Assembly (NCBI GenBank): GCA_001770955.1
Contig: MESL01000007.1
Coordinates: 1-64,000 of the forward strand
Direction: 5' to 3'
From: Burkholderiales bacterium RIFCSPLOWO2_12_FULL_65_40
GTDB lineage: Bacteria; Pseudomonadota; Gammaproteobacteria; Burkholderiales; Burkholderiaceae_C
Length of the DNA: 64,000 nucleotides
Positions 19,896 to 28,368 of this stretch are shown here, in pieces (the stretch's first letter is position 1; each line of letters starts with the position of its first letter). A program made the translations under genes and the position numbers. Below the pieces are notes generated by a model that saw nothing but the letters and a program-made list of their open reading frames with translations, did no database searches and had not been told where the DNA came from.

Positions 19896-21701
19896 ATGGA
19901 ACTTCAAACCACCATCTATATCTTTGTCGGGTTGAGCTTCGCGCTCTATCTCGGCATCGCGGTGTGGGCCCGCGCGGGTTCCACCAGCGAGTTCTACGCG
20001 GCCGGCGGCAGCGTGCACCCCATCACCAACGGCATGGCCACGGCCGCCGACTGGATGAGCGCGGCTTCCTTCATCTCCATGGCCGGCCTGATCGCCAACA
20101 TGGGGTATGGCGGTGGCCTGTTCCTGATGGGCTGGACCGGCGGCTACGTGCTGCTGGCCATGCTGCTGGCTCCGTACCTGCGCAAGTTCGGCAAGTTCAC
20201 GGTGCCCCAGTTCATTGGTGACCGCTTCTACTCCAAGAGCGCCAGCACCATCGCCGTGATGTGTCTGCTGGTGGCGTCGCTCACCTACATCATTGGTCAG
20301 ATGACCGGTGTGGGTATCGCGTTCGCACGCTTCCTGGGTGTGTCCAGCGACACCGGCATTTACGTCGGTATGGCCATCGTGTTCGCCTACGCTGTGTTCG
20401 GCGGCATGAAGGGCATCACCTACACCCAGGTGGCGCAGTACATCGTGCTGATCCTGGCCTACACCGTGCCTGCCGTGTTCATCTCGCTGCAGCTCGCGGG
20501 CAACCCGTTCCCTCAACTGGGTCTGGGTGGCACGTACACCGGCACCGACATGTCCTTGCTAGCCAAGCTCGACCAGGTCGTTACCGACCTCGGCTTTGGC
20601 AAGTACACCACGCAACTGCCGGGCAGCACGCTGAACATGTTCATGTACACGATGTCGCTGATGATCGGTACCGCTGGCTTGCCGCACGTCATCATGCGAT
20701 TCTTTACCGTGCCTTCGGTCAAGGACGCACGCAGCTCGGCTGGCTGGGCTCTGATCTTCATCGCCATCCTGTACACCACGGCCCCTGCCGTGGGCGCCAT
20801 GGCCAAGCTGAACCTGCATGCCACCGTCAACACCGCCGTCAAGGCCGGTGGCGACCTGTATGCACCTGAAGCGTCGATCAAGAACGAAGACCGTCCAGAC
20901 TGGATGAAGCGCTGGGAAAAGACCGGCTTGCTGAAGTTCACCGACAAGAACGGTGACGGCCGCATCCAGTACTACAACGACAAGACCAAGAACGAAGTGG
21001 CCAAGGGCAAGGCAGAGGCTGCCGGCTGGAAGGGCAACGAGCTTGACGTGAACGCCGACATCATCGTGCTGGCCAACCCCGAAATCGCGCTGCTGCCCAA
21101 CTGGGTGATCGCGCTGGTGGCGGCCGGTGGCCTGGCAGCGGCGCTGTCGACGGCTGCGGGTCTGCTGATGGCTATCTCGTCTGCCGTGTCGCATGACCTG
21201 ATCAAGGGCGTGTTCAACCCCAACATCAGCGAGAAAAACGAGCTGCTGGCGGGCAAGGTGTCGATGGCCGTGGCCATCGTGGTGGCCGGTTACCTGGGCC
21301 TGAACCCGCCGGGCTTTGCGGCCGGTACCGTGGCACTGGCCTTCGGTATTGCCGCCAGCTCGCTGTTCCCCGCCATCATGATGGGCATTTTCAGCAAGAA
21401 GATGAACAAGGAAGGCGCCATGGCCGGCATGCTGGCAGGCCTGTTCTTCACCCTGTTCTATGTGTTCGCACACAAGGGCGTGTTCTTCATCAAGGGCACG
21501 GAATACCTGGGCCTGATCGGCGGCGCCAACAGCTTCTTCGGCATCACGCCGGAAGCCATCGGTGCAGTCGGTGCCCTGGTGAACTTTGCTGTCGCCTTCC
21601 TGGTGGACAAGGTCACCAAGGAGCCGCCAGAGCACATCCAGGCCATGGTGGAAGCTGTGCGTATCCCGCGCGGCTCCAAGACGGTGACGGGTGCCCACTA
21701 A
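19896..21701 (+). CDS. Sodium:solute symporter, VC_2705 type
   Basis: 601-residue SSS transporter. GSTSEFYAAGGSVHPITNGM, GMATAADWMSAASFISMAGL, LRKFGKFTVPQFIGDRFYS and GTAGLPHVIMRFFTVPSVKD are the acetate/short-carboxylate SSS hallmarks. The C-terminal half has AAGGLAAALSTAAGLLMAIS. Between helices (residues about 330-385) a charged loop contains an EF-hand-like 12-residue loop, DKNGDGRIQYYN (D350, N352, D354, I357). Expected to import acetate, propionate or pyruvate with sodium. It is followed by a strong terminator. Confidence 0.92.
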   Translation: MELQTTIYIFVGLSFALYLGIAVWARAGSTSEFYAAGGSVHPITNGMATAADWMSAASFISMAGLIANMGYGGGLFLMGWTGGYVLLAMLLAPYLRKFGKFTVPQFIGDRFYSKSASTIAVMCLLVASLTYIIGQMTGVGIAFARFLGVSSDTGIYVGMAIVFAYAVFGGMKGITYTQVAQYIVLILAYTVPAVFISLQLAGNPFPQLGLGGTYTGTDMSLLAKLDQVVTDLGFGKYTTQLPGSTLNMFMYTMSLMIGTAGLPHVIMRFFTVPSVKDARSSAGWALIFIAILYTTAPAVGAMAKLNLHATVNTAVKAGGDLYAPEASIKNEDRPDWMKRWEKTGLLKFTDKNGDGRIQYYNDKTKNEVAKGKAEAAGWKGNELDVNADIIVLANPEIALLPNWVIALVAAGGLAAALSTAAGLLMAISSAVSHDLIKGVFNPNISEKNELLAGKVSMAVAIVVAGYLGLNPPGFAAGTVALAFGIAASSLFPAIMMGIFSKKMNKEGAMAGMLAGLFFTLFYVFAHKGVFFIKGTEYLGLIGGANSFFGITPEAIGAVGALVNFAVAFLVDKVTKEPPEHIQAMVEAVRIPRGSKTVTGAH

Positions 21702-21765
21702 AGCGTCTGTCCGGGGGTAGAGCCCCCGTGCCGTGGCGCTCTGGTGCCGCGGCAGTGACAATGGA

Positions 21766-21797
21766 GGCCCTGCCGGCTGCGCTGGCAGGGCCTTTTT
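21766..21797 (+). terminator. Rho-independent terminator after the VC_2705-type symporter
   Basis: Perfect 9-bp stem GGCCCTGCC/GGCAGGGCC with a 9-base loop, then TTTTT. It lies 64 bases after the symporter stop. Confidence 0.88.
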
Positions 21798-21857
21798 AGT
21801 TGAAATGTCCGGGGTGCTTGCGCGCGGCGCGCGGCCCCCCGAAGCTGGGAGCCCTGC

Positions 21858-22223
21858 ATGGTTTTTGATGTCAGCGTCGCATTGACCTGGATTCTGTATC
21901 TCGCGCTGTTCCCGATGGCGTTCTTCTGGTTCCGTCGGGCGTGGCGCATCGTGGTCAAGCGTGATTTTTCCGAGGTGGCCATCAAGCGCGGCGAGTCGCC
22001 GCCCGACCCCGAGAAATACGCTCCCTACGCGATGATCATCAACCTCATCGCGGGGGTGGTGGCGTCGGTGGTGATCGTCAGCGTGGCGCTGGGCCAGCTC
22101 GACTACAACACCTGGACCGCCATGGCGGGCAGCACCATCTGGTGCAAGTTTTTCCTCGATTTCGCGCTCTCGCGCCAGGCACACGGCGCTGCCGCCCGGG
22201 CCAAGGCCAAGGCCAAAACCTGA
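21858..22223 (+). CDS. Small membrane protein in symporter/kinase cluster
   Basis: 121-residue protein with an N-terminal helix (ALTWILYLALFPMAFFWFRRAW) and a second helix (MIINLIAGVVASVVIVSVAL). Between them is a charged stretch (KRDFSEVAIKRGESPPDPEKYAPY). The C-terminus is Ala/Lys-rich. I do not recognise a named family. It is placed between the symporter terminator and the kinase gene in the same direction, so it may be an accessory factor. Confidence 0.75.
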   Translation: MVFDVSVALTWILYLALFPMAFFWFRRAWRIVVKRDFSEVAIKRGESPPDPEKYAPYAMIINLIAGVVASVVIVSVALGQLDYNTWTAMAGSTIWCKFFLDFALSRQAHGAAARAKAKAKT

Positions 22224-22312
22224 TCGCGCCGCCCGGTACGTAAGAACAAGGTAAGTGCCGGGCGCACAATGGAGGGCAGGGGGGCGTCCAGACCTCCCGC
22301 CAGGAGACCGCT

Positions 22313-22588
22313 GTGCTCAAAGGACTCGGCTCCCAACGCCTGGTTGCCCTGTTTGCCGGCGGCTGGGTGCTGTTCAATTTTCCGCTGCTCGGCCTGTGGG
22401 ACCGTGATGCCACCGTGTGGGGCATTCCCTTGTTCCCGGCGGCCCTGTTCCTGCTGTGGGGCGGGCTGATTGCCGTGCTGGCCTGGCTGATGGAGTGGCC
22501 CGAAGACCGCCTGGCCGACCGCAGCGAAGAACGCCCCGATGACCGCGCGGGGGGGGTGCCCCCACCGCCCGCACCGCCGCAGGAGTAG
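22313..22588 (+). CDS. Small two-helix membrane protein preceding the sensor kinase
   Basis: 91 residues from a GTG start preceded by CAGGAGACC. Two helices (LVALFAGGWVLFNFPLLGLW and LFPAALFLLWGGLIAVLAWLM) are followed by an acidic and Pro-rich tail. It ends two bases before the kinase start, which implies co-translation. Similar small proteins sit before CrbS-like kinases in related bacteria (recalled, not checked). Function unknown. Confidence 0.78.
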   Translation: MLKGLGSQRLVALFAGGWVLFNFPLLGLWDRDATVWGIPLFPAALFLLWGGLIAVLAWLMEWPEDRLADRSEERPDDRAGGVPPPPAPPQE

Positions 22589-22590
22589 GC

Positions 22591-25329
22591 ATGCTCTCGC
22601 CCGCATTGGTCATTGCCTCGTCGTTCGCCTATCTGCTGCTGCTGTTTGCCGTGGCGTACTGGGCCGACCGCCGTGCGCAAGCGGGGCGCTCGGTCATCGC
22701 CAACCCCTGGACCTACGCGCTCTCGCTGGCCGTGTACTGCACCGCCTGGACGTATTTCGGCAGCGTGGGGCGGGCTGCCTCGGGCGGAGTGTGGTTCTTG
22801 CCGATCTACCTGGGGCCCACGCTGGTCATGGTGCTGGGCTGGATCGTGCTGCGCAAGATGATCCGCATCGCCAAGGCCTACCGCATCACCTCCATTGCCG
22901 ACTTCATTGCCAGCCGCTATGGCAAAAGCCCGCTGCTGGCCGGTCTGGTGACATTGATCGCGGTGGTGGGCATCGTGCCCTACATCGCGCTGCAGCTCAA
23001 GGCGGTGTCGGCGGGTTACGCCCTGCTGACGGTGCCTGGCGGCGTGGCCGAGGCTGCGCACTGGAGCCGCGACAGCGCCTTTTACGTGGCCCTGGTGCTG
23101 GCCGGCTTTGCCATGGTGTTCGGCGCGCGTCACCTCGACACCACCGAGCGCCACGAGGGCATGGTGGCCGCCATCGCGTTCGAATCGGTGGTCAAGCTGG
23201 TGGCCTTCCTGATGGTTGGCTTCTTTGTGGTGTATGGCCTGTTCGATGGCCTGGGCGACCTGTTCGCCCGGGCGCAGGCCGTGCCGCAGCTGCAGCAGCT
23301 GCTGCGCCTGGAGCAGGGCGGGCAGTTTGCCTGGGCGCAGTGGTTCGGGCTGATGCTGCTGTCGATGTTCTCGGTGGTGTTCCTGCCCCGCCAGTTCCAG
23401 GTGATGGTGGTGGAGAACGTCCGCGAAGACCACTTGCGCCGCGCGGTCTGGGTGTTTCCGCTCTACATGCTGCTCATCAACCTGTTCGTGCTGCCCATTG
23501 CACTGGGCGGCCTGCTGTATTTCGGGCCGGGGCAAGGCAATGCCGAGAATTTTGTGCTGTCGCTGCCCCTGGCGGCCGGCCAGCACGCGCTGGCGCTGTT
23601 TGCTTTCGTCGGGGGGCTGTCTGCGGCCACGGGCATGGTCATCGTGGAGACCGTGGCGGTCTCCACCATGGTCAGTAACGAGCTGGTGCTGCCCCTGCTG
23701 CTGCGCTGGCGCCACCTGCGCAGCAGCGGCGGGCAAGACTTCACGCGCCTTCTGCTGGGCATCCGGCGGGCCGCCATCCTGGGCGTGCTGGTGCTGGGCT
23801 ATGTGTACTTTCACCTGGCGGGCGAGGCGTATGCGCTGGTCAGCATCGGCCTCATCAGCTTTGCCGCCGTGGCGCAGTTCGCTCCGGTGGTGCTGGGCGG
23901 CATGTACTGGAAGGGCGGAACCCGCCTGGGTGCGCTCGCAGGCCTGCTGGCAGGCTTTCTGATGTGGGCCTACACCCTCATGCTGCCGTCGATTGCCAAG
24001 TCGGGCTGGCTCGACATGGGTTTCATCGCCCACGGGCCCTGGGGTCTGGCCTGGCTGCGGCCCGAGCAGTTGCTCGGTCTGCAGGGGTTCGACGGCCTCA
24101 CGCATTCGCTGTTCTGGAGCATGCTGGCCAATGTGGTGGCCTATGTCGGCGTGTCGCTGTGGCGCGCCCCTTCGGGCCGTGAGGCCAGCCAGGCCCTGCT
24201 TTTCGTCGATGTGTTCGAGCGCACGGCCGGCTCCAGCCCGGTGTTCTGGCGTGGGCGGGCCAACACGCAAGACCTGCTGCGCCTGTGCGAGCGTTTTCTG
24301 GGCGCCGCCAAGGCGCAGGCGCTGTTCGACGGCTATGCGCAGCGGATGGGCGTGCGCCATGCCTTGGCGCTGCGGCCTGACGCCCGGCTGGTGCAGTTTG
24401 TCGAAACCCAGCTGGCCGGTGCCGTGGGCAGTGCGTCGGCCCGTGCGCTGGTGGCCTCGGTGGCCGAGGAAGAAACGCTCTCGCCTGAAGACGTGCTGCG
24501 CATTCTGGACGAGGCCTCGCAGATCCGCGCCTATTCGCGTGCGCTGGAGGGCAAGTCGCGCTCGCTGGAGCAGGCCACGGCCGAGCTGCGCGCCGCCAAC
24601 GAGCAGTTGCAGAGCCTCGACCGGCTCAAGGACGACTTCATGTCGTCTGTGACGCATGAACTGCGCACGCCGCTCACTTCCATCCGTGCGCTGGCCGAGC
24701 TCATGCAGGACGACGCCGGCATGCCCCAGGCCCAGCGCCAGCAGTTCGTGGGCATCATCGTGGCCGAAACCGAGCGCCTGACACGCCTGGTGAACCAGGT
24801 GCTGGACATGGCCAAGATCGAATCGGGCCATGCCGAATGGCATGTGGCGCCGGTGGACATGCGCGCCCTGGTGCAGCGCGCCGTGGCGACCACCGCCGAG
24901 GTGTTCCGCGAGCGCGCGGCCCAGGTGCAGGTGCAGCTGCCCGACGAGGCGCCCGTGCTCCAGGCCGACCCCGACCGCATTCTGCAGGTGCTGCTGAACC
25001 TGCTGTCCAACGCGGCCAAGTTCGTGCCCTCGCCCGGTGGGCGGGTGCAGGTGCGCCTGGTGCCCGATGCGCAGGGCGTCACGGTGTGCGTGCAGGACAA
25101 TGGCCCGGGTGTGCAGCCGGGCCACGAAGCCATGATTTTCGACCGTTTTCACCAGACCGACCTGGGTGTCCAGGTGGCGCACGGGACGGGCCTGGGCCTA
25201 CCGATCAGCCGCCACATCGCTGAACATTTTGGCGGGCGGCTGTGGCTGGAGCCAAGCGCACAGCCGGGCGCCTGCTTCTGCTTCTGGCTACCCCGCCAGG
25301 CCCCCTCATCCGGAGACAAGAACCCATGA
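22591..25329 (+). CDS. Symporter-fused sensor histidine kinase (CrbS/CbrA-like)
   Basis: 912-residue protein with about 13 N-terminal sodium:solute symporter helices (residues 1-520; RITSIADFIASRYGKSPLLA, VFLPRQFQVMVVENV). Next is a STAC-like segment (FVDVFERTAGSSPVFWRGRA), a coiled linker (QATAELRAANEQLQSLDRLK) and a full kinase core. The H-box is SSVTHELRTPLTSI (His689), the N-box LLNLLSNAAKF, G1 VQDNGPGVQ and G2 GTGLGLPISRHI. It is expected to sense a carboxylate or flux through its transporter part and phosphorylate the receiver encoded next, which overlaps its stop. CrbS homologues control acetate use. Confidence 0.92.
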   Translation: MLSPALVIASSFAYLLLLFAVAYWADRRAQAGRSVIANPWTYALSLAVYCTAWTYFGSVGRAASGGVWFLPIYLGPTLVMVLGWIVLRKMIRIAKAYRITSIADFIASRYGKSPLLAGLVTLIAVVGIVPYIALQLKAVSAGYALLTVPGGVAEAAHWSRDSAFYVALVLAGFAMVFGARHLDTTERHEGMVAAIAFESVVKLVAFLMVGFFVVYGLFDGLGDLFARAQAVPQLQQLLRLEQGGQFAWAQWFGLMLLSMFSVVFLPRQFQVMVVENVREDHLRRAVWVFPLYMLLINLFVLPIALGGLLYFGPGQGNAENFVLSLPLAAGQHALALFAFVGGLSAATGMVIVETVAVSTMVSNELVLPLLLRWRHLRSSGGQDFTRLLLGIRRAAILGVLVLGYVYFHLAGEAYALVSIGLISFAAVAQFAPVVLGGMYWKGGTRLGALAGLLAGFLMWAYTLMLPSIAKSGWLDMGFIAHGPWGLAWLRPEQLLGLQGFDGLTHSLFWSMLANVVAYVGVSLWRAPSGREASQALLFVDVFERTAGSSPVFWRGRANTQDLLRLCERFLGAAKAQALFDGYAQRMGVRHALALRPDARLVQFVETQLAGAVGSASARALVASVAEEETLSPEDVLRILDEASQIRAYSRALEGKSRSLEQATAELRAANEQLQSLDRLKDDFMSSVTHELRTPLTSIRALAELMQDDAGMPQAQRQQFVGIIVAETERLTRLVNQVLDMAKIESGHAEWHVAPVDMRALVQRAVATTAEVFRERAAQVQVQLPDEAPVLQADPDRILQVLLNLLSNAAKFVPSPGGRVQVRLVPDAQGVTVCVQDNGPGVQPGHEAMIFDRFHQTDLGVQVAHGTGLGLPISRHIAEHFGGRLWLEPSAQPGACFCFWLPRQAPSSGDKNP

Positions 25330-25703
25330 CGCACAAGATCCTGATTGCCGACGACGAGCCCAACATCGTGATTTCGCTCGAATACCTGTTGCAGCGCGAA
25401 GGCTACGCCGTGCTGGTGGCCCGCGACGGGCAGGAGGCACTGGACACCATCGCGCGCGAGCAGCCCGCACTGGTGCTGCTCGACGTGATGATGCCGCACA
25501 AGACGGGCTTCGAGGTCTGCCAGGCCGTGCGCGCCGACGAGGCCCTGCAGGGCACCAAAATCCTCATGCTCACGGCCAAGGGCCGCGAGACCGATGTGGC
25601 CAAGGGCATGGCCCTGGGCGCCAATGCCTACATGACCAAGCCGTTCTCCACGCGCGAGCTGGTGCAGAAGGTGGCCGAGCTGCTCGGGGAGACGCCCGCA
25701 TGA
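25326..25703 (+). CDS. Single-domain response regulator (CheY-like receiver)
   Basis: 125-residue receiver. The acidic pair is IADDEPN (D9/D10), the phospho-acceptor VLLDVMMPHK (D53), the switch residue lies in ILMLTAKGRE, and the lysine in AYMTKPFSTREL. There is no output domain: the protein ends at LLGETPA. In CrbSR systems the partner usually carries a LuxR-type HTH, so this stand-alone receiver is different. The ATG overlaps the kinase stop, and its stop overlaps the next gene's ATG. Confidence 0.93.
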   Translation: MTHKILIADDEPNIVISLEYLLQREGYAVLVARDGQEALDTIAREQPALVLLDVMMPHKTGFEVCQAVRADEALQGTKILMLTAKGRETDVAKGMALGANAYMTKPFSTRELVQKVAELLGETPA

Positions 25704-27883
25704 GAAAGATCGACCCCCGGCTGGTGCTGGCCGTGGCCGCCTCGGGCCTGGTGATGGCGCTGTGGCTGGTGCTGATGTCCGTGATCGTCTGGTCCACGCT
25801 CGACCCGCAGGAGCGCCTGGCGGTGGGCGACGTGCTGGCGCCGCGCACCGTGCTGGTGGCCATGGGCTGGCTGCTGGGCCTGTTTCTTGTGGCGGGCACG
25901 CTGCATGTGCTGCACCGCCGCTATGTGGGCGATCCGCACCGCCTGCTCGAAAAAATCCGGGTGGTGGTGACGGCCACCACGCCCCAGCAGCTCACCCCCC
26001 GGGGCACCGCCGAAATGCAGGCCATGGCCCGTGCCGTGAACGAGCTGGCCGCCCAGCGCGACCAGTTGCGCGGCGACATGGCCGCCCAGGTGGCCCAGGC
26101 CAGCTACAGCGTGCAGCAGGAAAAGAACCGGCTGGCCGCCCTGATGGCCGAGCTGAACCAGAGCGTGGTGGTGTGCAACCGCGACGGGCGCATCCTGCTC
26201 TACAACCAGCGGGCGCGCCAGCAGTTCCGGCAGCTGGCGCAGGGGCCGGGGCTGGCGGCGGGGGCCGAGCTGATCGGCATCGGCCGTTCCATCTACGCCG
26301 TGTTCGACCAGCAATTGCTGGCCCATGCGCTGGAACGCATCCACCAGGGCATGGCGCGGGGCGTGGCCAGTCCGTCGGCGCAGTTCGTCACCACCACGCA
26401 GGGCGGGCAGCTGCTGCGCGTGCAGGTAGCGCCGGTGCGCGCGGCGCTGGCCGAGGGGGCCGGCGAGGAAACGCTGGAGTCCGTGGTGAGCGGCTTTGTG
26501 CTGATGCTCGACAACGTGACGGCCAGCGTGGAGGAAGAAGCCGCGCGCGACCAGCTCCTGCACGGCCTGACCGAAGGCAGCCGCGCCTCGCTGGCCAACA
26601 TCCAGGCGGCGGTGGACATGCTGGGCTACTCCGACCTGGAGCCCGCCATGCGTGAGCGCTTTCTGGGCGTGGTGCGCGACGAGGTGGGCGCCATGGGGCG
26701 GCGCATCACCGACCTGGCGCAGCGCGCCACGCAGCGCCTCAAGACGCGCTGGCCCATGGAGGACATGCTGGGGGCCGACCTGGCCGCCGCCGCGCAGCGC
26801 CGCATTGCTGCGCAGTGCGACCGACCGGTCTCGCTCGACGCGATCGACGGCAGCCTGTGGCTCAAGGTGGACAGCTACACCCTGCTGCAGGCCCTGACCT
26901 ATCTGGCCCACCGGCTGGTCGATGAATTCGATGTGCGCTTTCTGCAATTGCGGTTGCAGGGCACGGGCACACATGCGCAGCTGGACCTGGTCTGGAGCGG
27001 CCAGGCCATGAGCAACGAAACGGTGATGAGCTGGGAGATGGACTCGATGCGCTTTGGCAACGAGCGCAGCCCCCTGACGGTGCGCGACGTGGTCGAGCGC
27101 CACGGCGGCGAGATGTGGTTCGAGCGCGAGCGGGTGCGCCACCAGGCGTTCTTCCGCTTCATGCTGCCCCTGGCCAGCGTGCAGGGCGTGGTGGACGCCG
27201 CTTTAGGCGAGAGCGAATACAGCCGCCCCGAGTACTACGACTTCGATCTGTTCAAGCAGGCCGACCAGGGCAGCGCGCTGGACGACCGTCCGCTGTCCGA
27301 GCTGGCCTACACCGTGTTCGACACCGAAACCACCGGCCTGAACCCTGCCGGTGGCGACGCCATCATCCAGATCGGTGCGGCGCGCATCGTCAACGGCAAG
27401 CTGCTGCGCCAGGAGTGCTTCGAGCAACTGGTGGACCCGGGGCGCGGCATTCCGGCGGCGTCCATCCCCATCCATGGCATCACCGACGACATGGTGGCGG
27501 GCAAGCCGCGCATTGGCGAGGTGCTGCCGGTGTTCCACGCGTTCACGCAGGACACGGTGCTGGTGGCGCACAACGCGGCGTTCGACATGCGCTTTCTGCA
27601 GCTGCAGGAGAAGGCCACGGGAGTGGCCTTTCACCAGCCCGTGCTCGACACGCTGCTGCTGTCGGCCGTGGTGCACCCGAACCAGGAGTCGCACCGGCTC
27701 GAAGCCATTGCGGAGCGCTTCAACGTCACCGTGCTGGGGCGCCACACGGCGCTGGGTGATGCGCTGGTGACGGCGGAGATCTGGCTGCGGCTGATTCCGC
27801 TGCTGCAGGAGCAGGGCATCCACACGCTGCGCCAGGCGCGCGAGGCGGCGCAGAAGACGTATTACGCGCGGTTGAAATATTGA
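25700..27883 (+). CDS. Membrane PAS/pseudo-histidine-kinase fused to a DnaQ-like exonuclease
   Basis: 727-residue fusion. Two membrane helices (LVLAVAASGLVMALWLVLMSVIV; LVAMGWLLGLFLVAGTLHVL) are followed by a HAMP-like helix, a PAS-like segment near residues 147-180 (LNQSVVVCNRDGRILLYNQR), and a region patterned like HisKA plus HATPase_c. There the H-box position reads TEGSRASLANI (His replaced), with an N-box-like LLQALTYLAHRL and a terminal VERHGGEMWF...FRFMLPLA. The C-terminal exonuclease (about 535-725) has an intact DEDDh set: VFDTETTG, VAHNAAFDMRFL and GRHTALGDALVTAE. It probably receives a signal from the receiver or kinase just upstream and changes nuclease activity (inference). Confidence 0.85.
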   Translation: MRKIDPRLVLAVAASGLVMALWLVLMSVIVWSTLDPQERLAVGDVLAPRTVLVAMGWLLGLFLVAGTLHVLHRRYVGDPHRLLEKIRVVVTATTPQQLTPRGTAEMQAMARAVNELAAQRDQLRGDMAAQVAQASYSVQQEKNRLAALMAELNQSVVVCNRDGRILLYNQRARQQFRQLAQGPGLAAGAELIGIGRSIYAVFDQQLLAHALERIHQGMARGVASPSAQFVTTTQGGQLLRVQVAPVRAALAEGAGEETLESVVSGFVLMLDNVTASVEEEAARDQLLHGLTEGSRASLANIQAAVDMLGYSDLEPAMRERFLGVVRDEVGAMGRRITDLAQRATQRLKTRWPMEDMLGADLAAAAQRRIAAQCDRPVSLDAIDGSLWLKVDSYTLLQALTYLAHRLVDEFDVRFLQLRLQGTGTHAQLDLVWSGQAMSNETVMSWEMDSMRFGNERSPLTVRDVVERHGGEMWFERERVRHQAFFRFMLPLASVQGVVDAALGESEYSRPEYYDFDLFKQADQGSALDDRPLSELAYTVFDTETTGLNPAGGDAIIQIGAARIVNGKLLRQECFEQLVDPGRGIPAASIPIHGITDDMVAGKPRIGEVLPVFHAFTQDTVLVAHNAAFDMRFLQLQEKATGVAFHQPVLDTLLLSAVVHPNQESHRLEAIAERFNVTVLGRHTALGDALVTAEIWLRLIPLLQEQGIHTLRQAREAAQKTYYARLKY

Positions 27884-27950
27884 GTGTTTTAGGGGTATGG
27901 GGCTTATGGGGTAAGCGCCGAAAGCTATTGTTTTGATAGTTTATTCTGTG
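27884..27950 (-). repeat. Dispersed short repeat, left arm copy of the large palindrome
   Basis: On the minus strand: AACTATCAAAACAATAGCTT, then GGCGCTTACCCCATAAGC, then CCCATACCCCTAAAACACTC. It pairs with the copy at 28299. Confidence 0.8.
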
Positions 27951-28298
27951 CTTTTGCAGAGGGCGGGAGCCGGGGTGTGCGCCCGGCGGCGCACCTTCTT
28001 TTCTTGTCTCGCCAAGAAAAGAAGGCAAAAGAAGGCGACCCTACTGTCTGCGACCCCTTCGCTGCGCTACGGGGCAACTTGGGGTGCTCGGATGCGGGGT
28101 GCGCCGCGTAACTCACTGCGCGCCTGCGGCGCTCCGTTCAGACAGACGCGGCGCACCCCGCAAACGCCCCGACGCAGGTTTGCCCCGAAGGGGTCGCAGA
28201 CTGAGGCTCGCCTTTCTTTTGGGTACTTTTCTTTGGCGAAGCAAAGAACAAGTACCTCGCCCGCCGGGGCGAGACCCGGCTCCCGCCCTCAAACAAAG

Positions 28299-28368
28299 CA
28301 CACCATCAACTACAAAAACAATAGCTACCAGCGCTTACCCCATAAGCGCCAAACCCCAAAAGCACTCA
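28299..28368 (+). repeat. Dispersed short repeat, right arm copy of the large palindrome
   Basis: ATCAACTACAAAAACAATAG, then CTACCAGCGCTTACCCCATA, then AGCGCCAAACCCC and AAAAGCACTC. It supplies the stop codon of the DUF294 gene that follows on the minus strand. Confidence 0.85.

Noticed and set aside
22078..25182. 1034-codon minus-strand open frame opposite the symporter-fused kinase
   Set aside because: Low-complexity His/Gln/Arg-rich translation; the plus-strand kinase has all family motifs, so this is a shadow.
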